A DNA stretch of 64,000 nt from an uncultured Prevotellaceae bacterium (GTDB taxonomy: Bacteria > Bacteroidota > Bacteroidia > Bacteroidales > Bacteroidaceae). The number at the start of each line of letters is the position of its first letter. Position 1 is the stretch's first letter. This document shows positions 9,790 through 19,178 of this stretch, one piece after another. The notes beneath the pieces are model-generated. The model searched no databases, was not told the origin of the DNA, and saw only the letters and a program-made list of their open reading frames with translations. The stretch lies in NCBI GenBank assembly GCA_900318555.1, contig ONKX01000002.1, positions 1 to 64,000 on the forward strand. The letters run 5' to 3'. The translations under genes were made by a program, and so were the position numbers.

Positions 9790-10634
9790 AACTTTTCAAT
9801 ACATTCTTTCAATGACTCCTCCCAGTAAGGTACCTCAATGCCGTAGGTCTGCTTGATTTTTGTCTTGTCGAGCACGGAATAATGCGGACGGGCGGCAGGT
9901 GTCGGATATTCGGCTGTATGTAACGGACGGACGTGACACGAGGTGATGCCCGCAAGGCGATGGATGGCCTTGGTGAAGTCGTACCACGAGATGACCCCCT
10001 CGTTAGAGAAATGGTAGATGCCCGGCACGATACCTTTGTTAATGGCTGTCATGATGACGCGGGCCAAGTCACGGGCGTATGTCGGTGTGCCTATCTGGTC
10101 GAAGATGACACCCAGTTCCGGTTTCTCCTTACCTAGACGAATCATCGTCTTTACGAAGTTGTTGCCAAAGGTCGAATACAGCCATGCCGTACGGATAATC
10201 ATCGAACGCTCACACAGTTTCTGAACGTTCAGTTCACCCACCAGCTTCGTCTTGCCATAGACGCTGTTGGGACAGGTGTCCTCATCCTCCGTATAGGGCG
10301 TGTGATTTGTGCCGTCGAATACGTAGTCAGTAGAAATCTGAATCATCCAGCCCCCTTGCTTCCCTATGGCATGAGCCAGATAGGCCGGTGCCTCGGCATT
10401 CAGCAACTGACAAAGTGCCTCGTTGTCCTCCGCCTTATCGACGGCCGTATATGCGGCACAATTGACGATGCCGTCAATGGCGTTTTCCGCCACAAAGTTC
10501 TCGATGGCCTGCTGATTGGTGATATCCAACTCAGCGACATCCGTATTAAAATAGGTGTGCTGGGGATTTTCCTTCTCCAGCAGTTGCATCTCGTTACCTA
10601 ATTGGCCGTTACAGCCTGTAATCAATATGTTCAT
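9786..10634 (-). CDS. rfbD: dTDP-4-dehydrorhamnose reductase
   Basis: This 282-residue short-chain reductase makes dTDP-L-rhamnose from dTDP-4-keto-rhamnose using NAD(P)H. The N-terminal Rossmann motif is [12 protein letters not shown] (residues 5-16). [14 protein letters not shown] (about 58-71) is the RmlD signature. ISTDYVFDG with YGKTKLVGE carries the Ser/Thr-Tyr-Lys catalytic set (Y and K separated by three residues). It is followed directly by prfC (four-base overlap) and preceded by the DUF4924 gene (one-base overlap), so translation is probably coupled. The partner rfbA lies about 18 kb away at 28912-29796; rfbB and rfbC are not in the window. Confidence 0.94.
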   Translation of the reverse strand: MNILITGCNGQLGNEMQLLEKENPQHTYFNTDVAELDITNQQAIENFVAENAIDGIVNCAAYTAVDKAEDNEALCQLLNAEAPAYLAHAIGKQGGWMIQISTDYVFDGTNHTPYTEDEDTCPNSVYGKTKLVGELNVQKLCERSMIIRTAWLYSTFGNNFVKTMIRLGKEKPELGVIFDQIGTPTYARDLARVIMTAINKGIVPGIYHFSNEGVISWYDFTKAIHRLAGITSCHVRPLHTAEYPTPAARPHYSVLDKTKIKQTYGIEVPYWEESLKECIEKL

Positions 10635-11179
10635 TATTCGAATTTCAATCCTTCTTCTTTATCTTTCTTGTAATAGTCTGAGAGCATCCCCAGAAAGGTG
10701 GTGATCTCTTTGATGGCATGCTCCGTATTGGTGCTGATTTCCTTCTTTTGCAGACGTAACATCATGACACCATAGAGCGAGTTGAAGCACGTCTCGATTT
10801 CATTCTCGTCCTTGTTGGCACCACGGTTGCGTAGTTCTACGATATAGGGCAGCACACGGTAATATTCGGCATTGTAAAACGGAAATTTCGTTGATGCCAA
10901 CAGCTGGGTGTGCAGTTCGACAAGTGTCTGCATGGTCACCTTGTTGATTTGCAGGTGTCCTTGTTCGCGACAGCCCTCTTGGTTCATCATACGAATAAGA
11001 TGACCATACCAGTCGGTCAGTTCTTCTTTCTGTTCGTCAGTATAGTCGAACTGTGCAATATACTCTTTACGTATGCGCGTCAGCGAACAATCGAAAGCCC
11101 TGATGATATTCTCTACCTGCCACATATACAGCAGATATTCGGCAATATTGTTTTTTCGTAAATCCTGTGAGATAAACAT
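10634..11179 (-). CDS. DUF4924 family protein
   Basis: This 181-residue cytoplasmic protein has no signal peptide or membrane segment and is predicted almost wholly helical. The N-terminal sequence (MFISQDLRKNNIAEYLLYMW) matches the Bacteroidales-restricted DUF4924 family as I know it; its function is unknown. The conserved position immediately ahead of rfbD, with the stop and start codons overlapping by one base, implies co-expression with dTDP-rhamnose synthesis. No catalytic residues can be pointed out. The gap to the upstream LysE-type gene on the same strand is only 36 bp and is made of an 8-bp repeat tract. Confidence 0.8.
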   Translation of the reverse strand: MFISQDLRKNNIAEYLLYMWQVENIIRAFDCSLTRIRKEYIAQFDYTDEQKEELTDWYGHLIRMMNQEGCREQGHLQINKVTMQTLVELHTQLLASTKFPFYNAEYYRVLPYIVELRNRGANKDENEIETCFNSLYGVMMLRLQKKEISTNTEHAIKEITTFLGMLSDYYKKDKEEGLKFE

Positions 11180-11190
11180 TTTCCTTGGTC

Positions 11191-11222
11191 GTTATGATGT
11201 TATAACGTTGTTGCGTTAAAAG
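11191..11222. repeat. 8-bp-period tract, GTTATAAC-type units
   Basis: Octamers GTTATGAT, GTTATAAC, GTTGTTGC and GTTAAAAG lie end to end. The LysE-family gene's stop codon (complement of 11216-11218) is inside the last unit. Confidence 0.7.
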
Positions 11223-11881
11223 AATCTGAAAAGGTTGGTCACTGTACCGAACAGTGAAATAATAGAGAATAACGTCACCACAGCTCCTATGACCTGATTG
11301 ATGATGCGAATGCCATGGTCGTCGAAAATGGTGCGAACCTTGTCCACCAGCCACGACAGACCGTACCACCATAGCAGCGCTCCTCCAATGATGCTTGCAA
11401 AGCCCACCATCATCTCGAACGGATGGTCGGGAATGACAAAGGCAAACTGTGCAAACAGTGCCATGAAAAGGAAGATAATCAGTGGGTTGGAGAATGTGAC
11501 CAGGAAGGCCGTCCAGACGTTATACCACAATGATCCTTTCTGCTGCCCTGACTGGTGCATGTTCTTCGTGGGGTCCATGCGCCACGTATAGATACCGAAG
11601 CCCAACAACAGCACACTACCGATAATCTGCAGATAGAACTTGTTCTGGTCGTTGTTGATGAAGTCCATGACAAATGCCATACCGAAACCCGTAATGCCGG
11701 CATAGATGATGTCGCTGATGGAAGCACCAATGCCTGTGGCAAGTCCATACCAGCGCCCTTTGTTCAATGTGCGCTGTACGCAAAGGATGCCTACAGGTCC
11801 CATGGGTGCTGATGCAATCATGCCTATTAGCATGCCCTTGAATACCAAATCTACGATATTTATATGTATCGGAAATGCCAT
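11216..11881 (-). CDS. LysE/RhtB-family exporter
   Basis: A 221-residue inner-membrane protein with six hydrophobic segments. The N-terminal segment GMLIGMIASAPMGPVGILCV followed by QRTLNKGRWYGLATGIGAS matches the LysE/RhtB signature (a P-G-P-like turn, then a conserved R-x-L-x-x-G-R). It probably exports an amino acid or a similar small molecule; the substrate is unknown. I start it at the ATG at 11881 (MAFPIHINIV). A longer frame extends upstream to 11971, but it would run through a TACCTTTG promoter box at 11890-11897. That leaves only about 8 nt between the box and the ATG, suggesting a very short or absent leader. It is divergent from the ROK kinase. Confidence 0.88.
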   Translation of the reverse strand: MAFPIHINIVDLVFKGMLIGMIASAPMGPVGILCVQRTLNKGRWYGLATGIGASISDIIYAGITGFGMAFVMDFINNDQNKFYLQIIGSVLLLGFGIYTWRMDPTKNMHQSGQQKGSLWYNVWTAFLVTFSNPLIIFLFMALFAQFAFVIPDHPFEMMVGFASIIGGALLWWYGLSWLVDKVRTIFDDHGIRIINQVIGAVVTLFSIISLFGTVTNLFRFF

Positions 11882-11889
11882 ATCGACTG

Positions 11890-11897
11890 CAAAGGTA
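11890..11897 (-). promoter_or_regulatory. -7 box TACCTTTG for the LysE-family gene
   Basis: Perfect TAnnTTTG box on the minus strand, with its 3' end 8 nt from the chosen ATG. Confidence 0.7.
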
Positions 11898-11916
11898 CGA
11901 AATATTTTGCTAAATC

Positions 11917-11947
11917 CTTGCAGTTTCGGAATATTTTTGTACCTTTG
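11917..11947 (+). promoter_or_regulatory. Promoter of the ROK kinase gene
   Basis: TACCTTTG at 11940-11947, with a CTTG at 11917-11920 giving a 19-nt spacer; 44 nt upstream of the ATG. Confidence 0.75.
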
Positions 11948-11991
11948 TAGGCAGATTTGTAAAATAGACATAACTTAAAAACATAAAAACA

Positions 11992-12972
11992 ATGGAACAA
12001 CAAGGAATTAAGCCCTATGTCATCGGTTTAGACTTAGGAGGTACGAACTCAGTATTCGGCATCGTTGATGCTCGTGGTGAAATCAAAGCTACTACCGCTA
12101 TCAAAACTGGTGGTTACACCAAAGTTGAAGACTATGTCAAAGCTTCTGTTGAAGCATTGCAGCCTATCATTGAACAGGTAGGCGGTATTGAAAAAATCAA
12201 GGCTATGGGTATCGGTGCGCCCAATGGCAATTACTACAACGGCACCATCGAATTCGCTCCCAATCTTCCTTGGGCACACGACGGTATTGTCCCTTTGGCA
12301 AAACTATTCAGCGACCAACTGGACGGCATTCCCGTGGCACTGACCAATGATGCTAATGCTGCTGCACTGGGTGAAATGGTTTATGGCGTTGCCCGTGGCA
12401 TGAAGAATTTCATTGTCATCACATTAGGAACGGGCGTCGGCTCTGGTATTGTGGTGAACGGTCAGTTGCTCTATGGTCACGACGGCTTTGCCGGAGAACT
12501 GGGTCACGTAACGATGGTTCGTGGTGCAGAGGGTCGCAGTTGCGGTTGTGGTCGTACTGGTTGTCTGGAGGCTTATTGCTCGGCAACGGGTGTGGCTCGT
12601 ACGGCTCGTGAACTGCTGGCAAAGACCGACCGTCCTTCGCTGCTCCGCGAGATGAATCCGGAGGATATCACCTCGCTTGACGTGTCTATTGCTGCGAGCA
12701 AGGGCGATGAGTTAGCCAAAGAGATTTACGAGTTTACCGGTAAGATGCTGGGTGAGGCCTGTGCCGATTTCACAGCATTCTCCAGTCCTGAGGCTTACAT
12801 TTTCTTCGGTGGTATGGTGAAGGCAGGCGACCTGATTATGGAGCCCATCAAGCGCAGCTATGATGAGCATGTCATGAAGATCTTCAAGGGCAAGGCTCAG
12901 TTCCTGGTTAGTGGTCTCGATGGTGCGTCGGCTGCAGTGTTAGGTGCTTCAGCTATTGGTTGGGAGATTTAA
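11992..12972 (+). CDS. ROK-family sugar kinase (glucokinase type)
   Basis: A 326-residue cytoplasmic kinase that phosphorylates glucose or a related hexose with ATP. The ATP-binding phosphate-1 motif is VIGLDLGGTNSVFGIVD (residues 10-26). The ROK signature with its zinc ligands is GHVTMVRGAEGRSCGCGRTG, then CLEAYCS (about residues 168-194): the HxxxxxxxxxxCxCGxxGCxE arrangement is complete. LTNDANAAALGE near residue 118 carries the catalytic aspartate. It has its own promoter, divergent from the LysE-type gene, and ends at a strong hairpin terminator. Glucokinase is the likeliest role for a stand-alone ROK kinase in Bacteroidales; other hexoses or N-acetylmannosamine remain possible. It carries no DNA-binding domain, so it is not a ROK repressor. 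Confidence 0.9.
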   Translation: MEQQGIKPYVIGLDLGGTNSVFGIVDARGEIKATTAIKTGGYTKVEDYVKASVEALQPIIEQVGGIEKIKAMGIGAPNGNYYNGTIEFAPNLPWAHDGIVPLAKLFSDQLDGIPVALTNDANAAALGEMVYGVARGMKNFIVITLGTGVGSGIVVNGQLLYGHDGFAGELGHVTMVRGAEGRSCGCGRTGCLEAYCSATGVARTARELLAKTDRPSLLREMNPEDITSLDVSIAASKGDELAKEIYEFTGKMLGEACADFTAFSSPEAYIFFGGMVKAGDLIMEPIKRSYDEHVMKIFKGKAQFLVSGLDGASAAVLGASAIGWEI

Positions 12973-12991
12973 ACTGACGATATCTGAAAGG

Positions 12992-13020
12992 GGAGGGCAT
13001 CGCCCTCCTTTTTTCTTTTT
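12992..13020 (+). terminator. Rho-independent terminator after the ROK kinase
   Basis: Perfect 7-bp stem GGAGGGC/GCCCTCC with an ATC loop, followed by a T-rich run. Confidence 0.9.
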
Positions 13021-13111
13021 TTTGCTCCTTTCCTTCATCATTCCGTGCAACAACTAAAACGATTGCGCTAGGAAATGCCTCAAGATATTTGGTACTTTGT
13101 CCGTTTTTTCG

Positions 13112-13119
13112 TACCTTTG
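13112..13119 (+). promoter_or_regulatory. -7 box TACCTTTG for the GH28-GH105 gene
   Basis: TACCTTTG, 30 nt upstream of the ATG at 13150. A second, weaker TACTTTG lies about 20 nt further upstream. Confidence 0.7.
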
Positions 13120-13149
13120 CAAGCAGAACTACTAGAACAAATAAAAAAC

Positions 13150-15855
13150 ATGAAGAGATTTCTACAAATCGTGATGCTTCTCACCGTTGTGGCTGTTGCT
13201 GTACAGGCAAAAGGCTGGAACGACCAGGAGTACAAGCAGATTGAGCAGAGCATCCGTCTGCCGCAGCTTGCCGACAAGGCGTATGTGATAACCAAGTATG
13301 GCGCAAAGACCGACAATACTGCCGCAAAGAACCAAAAGGCGATACAGAAGGCCATCGACAAATGCTCGCAGAAAGGTGGCGGACGCGTCATCGTGCCTGC
13401 CGGTCAGCGTTTCCTCACAGCTGCCATTCAGCTGAAGAGTGGCGTCAACCTCGTTGTTGAGGAGGGTGCTGTGTTGGAATTTGCCTTCGAGCCCGAGCTT
13501 TACCCAATAGTGCCTACGCGCTGGGAAGGTCTTGATTGCTGGAACCTCTCGCCGCTCATCTATGCTTACCAGGCACGTGATATCGCCATTTCGGGTAAGG
13601 GCACCATCGACGGTGGCGGCTCTAACGATACGTGGTGGCCATGGGTGGGCAGCAAAAAGTTTGGCTATAAGGACGGCATGCCTGTTCACCAGTGGAATGA
13701 GAACAGTCGTCCCCGTCTGTTGAAACAGGCTGAGGACGGTGTGCCTATGGACGAGCGTCGTTTCGGTCCCACCGACGGATTGCGCCCGCAGATGATTAAC
13801 TTCAACCAGTGTGAAGGCATCCTCATTGAGGACGTCACACTGTTGCGCTCGCCGTTCTGGGTAATTCATCCCCTGCTGTCAACAGATATTACCGTGCGCG
13901 GCGTACATATTAATAATAATGGACCCAACGGCGACGGTTGCGATCCCGAGTCGTGCGACCGCGTGCTCATCGAGAACTGCTATTTCAACACGGGTGACGA
14001 CTGCATAGCTATCAAGAGCGGCCGCAATAACGACGGTCGTGAGGGTGGTCAAGGTGCGTTCGTCGGCCGTGCGTCGAAGAATATCATTATCCGTAACTCT
14101 AAGTTCAACAACGGTCACGGTGGTGTGGTCATCGGTTCGGAGATCTCCGGCGGTTGTCAGAATGTCTATGCCCACGACTGCGAGATGGACTCCCCGTCGC
14201 TGGACCGCGTGTTGCGTATCAAGACGAACTCCTGCCGTGGAGGCATCATCGAGAATATCAACATGCGCAACATCACTGTTGGGCAGTGTGGCGAGGCCGT
14301 GCTTAAGATCAATACCGACTACGAGCCCCGCGAGGTGTGCTGTCGTGGTTTCTATCCTACCGTCCGCAACGTCACGATGGAGAATGTTACCTGCAAGAAG
14401 TCGAAGTATGGCGTGATGATTGTAGGTTATGACGACCCCAAGTTGGCCTATACCGTCAATAACATCACTGTCAAGAACTGCCAGTTCGACGGTGTCTATA
14501 GCAAGCCCATCCATCAGATTGGCCTTGCACAAGATGTTACTTACGACAACCTTATGATAAACGGTTCACTGGTGCTTCAGGACAAGCCTTATAAGCACTA
14601 CAGCGAGTGGCTCACCTACAGTGAGATACAGCGCGTGCCGAAGAGCTATCTGCTTGATTTCTCGACGAGTCCGAAGTGGAGCTACGTCATGGGCATCGAG
14701 CTCGAAGGCATGCTCGACACCTATTTGTGCTACGGTGGTGAGGCTATCCGCAAGTATTGTCAAGAGTATACTGACACGATGATTTACGCTGATGGTAATA
14801 TCCGCGGATTCAATATCCTCGACTACAATCTCGACAACATCCGCACAGGCCATTTCGTTACACGCATGTATCAGAACTGGCCCGAGGCAAAGAATCTGAA
14901 GGCCATGCAGTTGATGATGAAACAGTTGCAGGATCAGCCGCGTACCATAGTTGACCGTGTGTTCTGGCACAAGGCTGTTTATGCCTATCAGGTATGGCTC
15001 GACGGTATCTTTATGGGTCTGCCATTCCGTTGTCTCACGGCTCCGATAACGGAAAAGGTAAAAGGGTTAAAAAGTAAAAAGGTAAATAAAGGGACTGATG
15101 CCATTACGACCATCTACGACGATGCGGTGAACCAGCTGAAGATCACCTACCAGCGCACCCTTGACCCCAAGACAGGTCTGAATCGTCACGCCTATGACGA
15201 GACGCGCAAAACCTTCTGGGCCGATAAGGAGACGGGTCTGTCGCAGCATTGCTGGGGCCGTGCTCAGGGTTGGTATACGATGGCACTTATTGAAGTGCTT
15301 GACGCCCTGCCCGAGGATTATGTCCGCCGTTCAGAGGTCATCGACCTGCTCAAGAGTGATTTTGACGCCATCCTGAAATGGCAGGACAAGGACAGCGGCG
15401 TGTGGTATCAGGTGATGGACAGCCCCGGTCGCGAGGGAAATTACCTCGAGAGTACGTGCTCCGCTATGTTTACGTATGCGCTGCTGAAGGCCTATCGCAA
15501 AGGATATGTGGGCGAGAAATACCGCGACGCAGGTATCAAGGCCTATAAGGGCATCATCAATAATTTTATCAAGGTACATCCCGATAAGACCATTTCGCTC
15601 ACCGAGTGTTGCAGTGTTGCTGGTCTCGGTCCTGCCGCCACACCCGAAGTCATTGCTGCTATGAAGAAAATCAATCCGAAGGGCATCGTGAGGGAGAACC
15701 CCACGCGTGACGGCAGCTACGACTACTATCTCTCTGAGCCTATCCGCGATAACGACGCGAAGGGCGTGGGACCGTTTATCTGGGCTTCGCTCGAAATGGA
15801 AATGCTCGGCTATGACACTAATTCCGACTACTCGATTGACGTCAAAAAGAAATAA
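13150..15855 (+). CDS. Secreted GH28 polygalacturonase / GH105 unsaturated uronyl hydrolase fusion
   Basis: This 901-residue two-enzyme protein begins with a signal peptide (MKRFLQIVMLLTVVAVAVQA). Residues about 35-500 are a GH28 right-handed beta-helix. They contain NGDGCDPES, then NTGDDCIAIKSG with the catalytic DD at 283-284, GHGGVVIGSE with the catalytic His, and RIKTN. Residues about 520-890 are a GH105 (alpha/alpha)6 barrel with LSQHCWGRAQGWY (W702) and the family's Asp-rich substrate sites. GH28 would cut galacturonan or rhamnogalacturonan, and GH105 would remove unsaturated uronyl ends made by lyases such as the neighbouring pectate lyase. A frame upstream of 13150 exists but would include the promoter. 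Residues 635-648 are a Lys-rich block encoded by a 42-bp heptamer tract within the GH105 half. The order of domains and motifs is seen; the exact substrate is inferred. Confidence 0.92.
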   Translation: MKRFLQIVMLLTVVAVAVQAKGWNDQEYKQIEQSIRLPQLADKAYVITKYGAKTDNTAAKNQKAIQKAIDKCSQKGGGRVIVPAGQRFLTAAIQLKSGVNLVVEEGAVLEFAFEPELYPIVPTRWEGLDCWNLSPLIYAYQARDIAISGKGTIDGGGSNDTWWPWVGSKKFGYKDGMPVHQWNENSRPRLLKQAEDGVPMDERRFGPTDGLRPQMINFNQCEGILIEDVTLLRSPFWVIHPLLSTDITVRGVHINNNGPNGDGCDPESCDRVLIENCYFNTGDDCIAIKSGRNNDGREGGQGAFVGRASKNIIIRNSKFNNGHGGVVIGSEISGGCQNVYAHDCEMDSPSLDRVLRIKTNSCRGGIIENINMRNITVGQCGEAVLKINTDYEPREVCCRGFYPTVRNVTMENVTCKKSKYGVMIVGYDDPKLAYTVNNITVKNCQFDGVYSKPIHQIGLAQDVTYDNLMINGSLVLQDKPYKHYSEWLTYSEIQRVPKSYLLDFSTSPKWSYVMGIELEGMLDTYLCYGGEAIRKYCQEYTDTMIYADGNIRGFNILDYNLDNIRTGHFVTRMYQNWPEAKNLKAMQLMMKQLQDQPRTIVDRVFWHKAVYAYQVWLDGIFMGLPFRCLTAPITEKVKGLKSKKVNKGTDAITTIYDDAVNQLKITYQRTLDPKTGLNRHAYDETRKTFWADKETGLSQHCWGRAQGWYTMALIEVLDALPEDYVRRSEVIDLLKSDFDAILKWQDKDSGVWYQVMDSPGREGNYLESTCSAMFTYALLKAYRKGYVGEKYRDAGIKAYKGIINNFIKVHPDKTISLTECCSVAGLGPAATPEVIAAMKKINPKGIVRENPTRDGSYDYYLSEPIRDNDAKGVGPFIWASLEMEMLGYDTNSDYSIDVKKK
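15053..15094. repeat. In-frame 42-bp heptamer tract in the GH105 domain
   Basis: Units AAAAGGT, AAAAGGG, TTAAAAA, GTAAAAA, GGTAAAT and AAAGGGA encode the Lys-rich stretch KVKGLKSKKVNKG. Composition is sharply AT-rich against a GC-balanced gene. Confidence 0.75.
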
Positions 15856-15922
15856 ACAGAAAGACGTAAACGTTTTCGGTTGATTTTCGTCAATTCCTAC
15901 TTGGTTTTCCGAGAATAATACG

Positions 15923-15930
15923 TAATTTTG
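15923..15930 (+). promoter_or_regulatory. -7 box TAATTTTG for the pectate lyase gene
   Basis: Matches TAnnTTTG; 23 nt upstream of the ATG at 15954. Confidence 0.6.
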
Positions 15931-15953
15931 CAACGAATTCAAAACAACTACTA

Positions 15954-17693
15954 ATGATTCTACTAAAAAAGTGTTTTCTAACGCTAACTGTAGCGTTGAC
16001 AACAGTGGTGTCGGGGGCCCAGACGGGTGCCCCGGCATTCCCTGGTGCAGAGGGACACGGCCGCTATGTTACTGGTGGTCGCGAGGGTACAGTTTACCAC
16101 GTCACAAACCTGAAGAATAGCGGTGCGGGTTCGTTCCGCGATGCTGTGAGCAAGGCTAACCGCATCGTGGTGTTCGATGTGGCAGGCGTCATCGCATTGA
16201 CTGGTGATCTTACTATCAAAGACAATATTACTATTCTCGGACAGACGGCTCCATCTCCAGGCATTACGATTCGTTACTATACAATCCGTCCTGGTGCTAA
16301 TAATATCATTCGTTTCATTCGTTTCCGTCGTGGAGAGGAAAAGGATGTCAACGAGGGTGCTGATGCCACATGGCAGCGCAACAAGACGGGCATCATCCTC
16401 GACCATTGCTCCTTTTCGTGGAGTATTGACGAGGTGGCTTCGTATTACGACAACAACAATTTCACCATGCAGTGGTGTACCATTGCCGAAAGTCTGGTAA
16501 ATGCTGGTCACGGCAAGGGTGCTCACGGCTATGGCGGCATCTGGGGCGGCAAGCTGGCGTCTTTCCATCATAATCTCATTGCTCACGTGGCTAACCGTTC
16601 ACCGCGTTTCAACGGTGCACGCTACGATTGGACGGGGTACACAAGCAACAAGCTGTACGACCAGTACCAGTGGGAGAATGCTGTGCAGTCGGAGAATGTC
16701 GATTTCCGCAATTGTGTAGTATATAACTGCAGCAATGGTTGCTATGGTGGTCCTGGAGGCGGGTATGTTAACATGGTAAACAACTATTATAAAACCGGTC
16801 CTGCGGGAACGACCAATCGTGTGACCACCGTTTCGATAGCCAACAGCACGTCGGCGAGCGGTTACGAGAAATATTGGGATATGACCAGTCGCTACTATAT
16901 CAATGGCAATCGCGTCAATAATAACGAAAACCATGACTGGACGAACGTCAACTTTGACTCGGGCGTGGTTACTCACAATGGAGCCAGGTACACCAAAGAC
17001 CCGAACCACTACTACGGTGAGGATCTTGAATATACCAATATCAACGGCGTCGACTGTCTCCCTATCAAGTTGGACAGCCCGCACGCACCCATAGGAGAGA
17101 TTACCACCCACGTAGCTGCTACGGCTTTTGACAAGGTGACGGCACTCAGTGGCGCATCGCTGTATGTTGACGAAGTGGATGCGCGCTATTTCGAGGAAGC
17201 TCGCACCGGTACGGCCACCTATACGGGTAGTGTGACAAAGAAGAAGGGACTGATAGATAAGGTTGCTGATGCAAATGGCTATACTGAGGCCAACTTCCCG
17301 ACTGGCAGTCGTGCGGCAGACTATGATACTGACGACGACGGCATCCCCGATGCGTGGGAAATTGCCAATGGCTTGAATCCTAATGATAAGTCGGACAACA
17401 TGCAGAAGACTATTGACAAGAAAGGCTGGTACACCAATTTAGAGGTTTATGCCAACTCACTTGTTGAGGACATCATGAAGGCTGGTAATGCTGATGGTGA
17501 GAGCAACTTCGAAGAATACTATCCCGCCTACAATTCTGTGACGGCTATCAATACCGTCCACACTACGGCCATTGTCGCCACAGAGTATTATTCGCTGGAC
17601 GGACGCAGGTTGGAAGAGCCGCAAAAAGGCATAAATGTCCGTGTGGAGCGAATGGCAAACGGAAAGACTATTACGACTAAAGTTCTTAAGTAG
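15954..17693 (+). CDS. Secreted pectate lyase (PL1-like)
   Basis: This 579-residue exported protein has a signal peptide (MILLKKCFLTLTVALTTVVS, ending near GAQ). APAFPGAEGHGRYVTGGREG followed by VYHVTNLKNSGAGSFRDAV is the typical start of bacterial pectate lyase beta-helices. The helix continues to about residue 400 with the Asn-rich stacks LDHCSFSWSIDEVASYY and NLIAHVANRSPRFNG. Residues about 460-476 (DTDDDGIPDAWEIANGLNP) are a calcium-binding thrombospondin-type-3 motif that often follows such domains. The end (YYSLDGRRLEEPQKG then MANGKTITTKVLK) is a C-terminal tail of the kind shared with two other secreted proteins here, probably for surface sorting. It would cleave polygalacturonan by beta-elimination and feed the GH105 domain of the preceding gene. 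Its own promoter and terminator indicate separate transcription. Confidence 0.88.
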   Translation: MILLKKCFLTLTVALTTVVSGAQTGAPAFPGAEGHGRYVTGGREGTVYHVTNLKNSGAGSFRDAVSKANRIVVFDVAGVIALTGDLTIKDNITILGQTAPSPGITIRYYTIRPGANNIIRFIRFRRGEEKDVNEGADATWQRNKTGIILDHCSFSWSIDEVASYYDNNNFTMQWCTIAESLVNAGHGKGAHGYGGIWGGKLASFHHNLIAHVANRSPRFNGARYDWTGYTSNKLYDQYQWENAVQSENVDFRNCVVYNCSNGCYGGPGGGYVNMVNNYYKTGPAGTTNRVTTVSIANSTSASGYEKYWDMTSRYYINGNRVNNNENHDWTNVNFDSGVVTHNGARYTKDPNHYYGEDLEYTNINGVDCLPIKLDSPHAPIGEITTHVAATAFDKVTALSGASLYVDEVDARYFEEARTGTATYTGSVTKKKGLIDKVADANGYTEANFPTGSRAADYDTDDDGIPDAWEIANGLNPNDKSDNMQKTIDKKGWYTNLEVYANSLVEDIMKAGNADGESNFEEYYPAYNSVTAINTVHTTAIVATEYYSLDGRRLEEPQKGINVRVERMANGKTITTKVLK

Positions 17694-17713
17694 AAAGATT
17701 GTTAGGAGAAAAG

Positions 17714-17740
17714 AAGGATTCAGCGATGAATCCTTTTTTT
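17714..17740. terminator. Terminator between the pectate lyase and MATE genes
   Basis: AAGGATTCA/TGAATCCTT (9 bp, perfect) with a GCGA tetraloop and a following T run on the plus strand. The upstream A-rich flank gives a weaker T run on the minus strand, so it may serve both convergent genes. Confidence 0.85.
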
Positions 17741-19178
17741 ATGCCATCTTCCGCATCCAGCCTCCGTGGAATAGTCGGACGAGGAAAATAATTCCGCGGA
17801 AAGTGAGTTCGATGGCCATCGCCGTCCACACGCCCGGCAGACCGTAGGTCACTGCAAGCAGGGCGGCAAGCGTCAGGCGCACGCCCCACATAGATCCAAG
17901 GCTCATGATGGCGGGTTTCAGCGTGTCGCCAGCACCAACGAACACACCGTTACAGACGATGGAGGCTGCAAACAACGGTTCCGCGAAAGCCTCAATGCGC
18001 AGACACTGAGTACCTAAGGCAATGATTTCGTCGACGGGTGTCATGATAGCCATCAGTTCCGTCGCAAACACATACATAAACAATCCCATCAGCGTCATCA
18101 CCCCCATACCCAGTCCCACCGACATGTGTGCAAACTGCCGTGTGAGCAGTTTCTTGCCCGCGCCAAAGCTCTGACCTACCAGTGTTGTGGCGGCCTCGGC
18201 GATGCCAAAGCCCGGCATGTAGCAAAGGCTCTCGACGGTGATGGCCAGCGAGTGGGCAGCGATGGCGATAGTGCCCAGTGGCGCGACAATCAGTGTGCTG
18301 ACAATCTGTGCCGAGCCCATGAGCATGTGTTGCAGTCCCATAGGTGCACCAATCTTAAATGCGTTGCCCACGACGTCGGCCTGTGGCTTGAACTTGTCCC
18401 ATGACAGCGGCAACCTCTTGCCTTTTACCTCTTCCCGTTCACTTCTCTTCAGGATGCCCAGCATATCCGAGCGGTACAGCAGGAAGTACATCATCAGCAA
18501 GGCCGTGATGAACATGGCCAGACCGGTACCGATGGCTGCACCCGCAACGCCCATGCCTAACAGATAGATGAACGCATAGTTGAACACGACGTCCATCACA
18601 CACATCAGAATGTTGAGCATCGACGGAATCTTCATGTTGCCCGAACACTTTAGCATCGAGCCAGCCAGACCTTCCATCTGGAAGAAAATGCCTGCCGCAC
18701 AGAAGATGGCAAAATAGAGCGTTGCGTCGTGGGCTATCTCCTCCGAACCGCCCAACCAATAGGGCAGGGGAATGCTGATGGCTTCGGCGATGCACATCAT
18801 GACAACGGTGTAAATGGCACAGCACACCAGCGACTGGCGCAACACACGCTGGGCACGCTTGATGTCGTTAGCTCCGATGGCGTGCGCTACCTGCACTGAG
18901 AATCCCATGTTAGCTGCTGACGCCAGTCCGCCCAAGAGCCATCCAGTGGTTTCGACGAGTCCGATGGCTGCTGAGGCTTTAGCGCCTAAGTGGCCTACCA
19001 TCGATGCATCGATAAAGAACATGACCGTCGCGGAGATTTGTGCGAGGATAGAAGGAATACTCAGGCTGATAATCAGCCTGAGTTTCTCACCCTGCGTCAT
19101 CTCGCGACCTTCGCGGATGTAGGCTAGAAGGTCTCGAGAAGCAGTACCCTGCTTGACCAGTCGTTTTTCTTCGCCCAT
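17739..19178 (-). CDS. MATE-family multidrug/metabolite exporter
   Basis: A 479-residue inner-membrane protein with about twelve hydrophobic segments in two homologous halves. LSIPSILAQISATVMFFIDA then SMVGHLGAKASAAIGL (about residues 34-70) is the MATE signature, and GIAEAATTLVGQSFGAGK near residue 300 is the corresponding second-half element. It likely exports organic cations or metabolites by Na+ or H+ antiport; the substrate is unknown. The start at 19178 overlaps the 3' end of the alpha-galactosidase gene by 55 bp. An internal ATG at 19100 (MTQGEKLRLI) would avoid the overlap, but the IREGREM stretch resembles the N-terminus of relatives, so I keep the longer form with moderate certainty. 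The overlap implies co-transcription with the GH36 gene. Confidence 0.88.
   Translation of the reverse strand: MGEEKRLVKQGTASRDLLAYIREGREMTQGEKLRLIISLSIPSILAQISATVMFFIDASMVGHLGAKASAAIGLVETTGWLLGGLASAANMGFSVQVAHAIGANDIKRAQRVLRQSLVCCAIYTVVMMCIAEAISIPLPYWLGGSEEIAHDATLYFAIFCAAGIFFQMEGLAGSMLKCSGNMKIPSMLNILMCVMDVVFNYAFIYLLGMGVAGAAIGTGLAMFITALLMMYFLLYRSDMLGILKRSEREEVKGKRLPLSWDKFKPQADVVGNAFKIGAPMGLQHMLMGSAQIVSTLIVAPLGTIAIAAHSLAITVESLCYMPGFGIAEAATTLVGQSFGAGKKLLTRQFAHMSVGLGMGVMTLMGLFMYVFATELMAIMTPVDEIIALGTQCLRIEAFAEPLFAASIVCNGVFVGAGDTLKPAIMSLGSMWGVRLTLAALLAVTYGLPGVWTAMAIELTFRGIIFLVRLFHGGWMRKMA

Noticed and set aside
13075..13149. Upstream extension of the GH28-GH105 gene
   Set aside because: The extra 25 codons include the TACCTTTG promoter box and precede a complete signal peptide.
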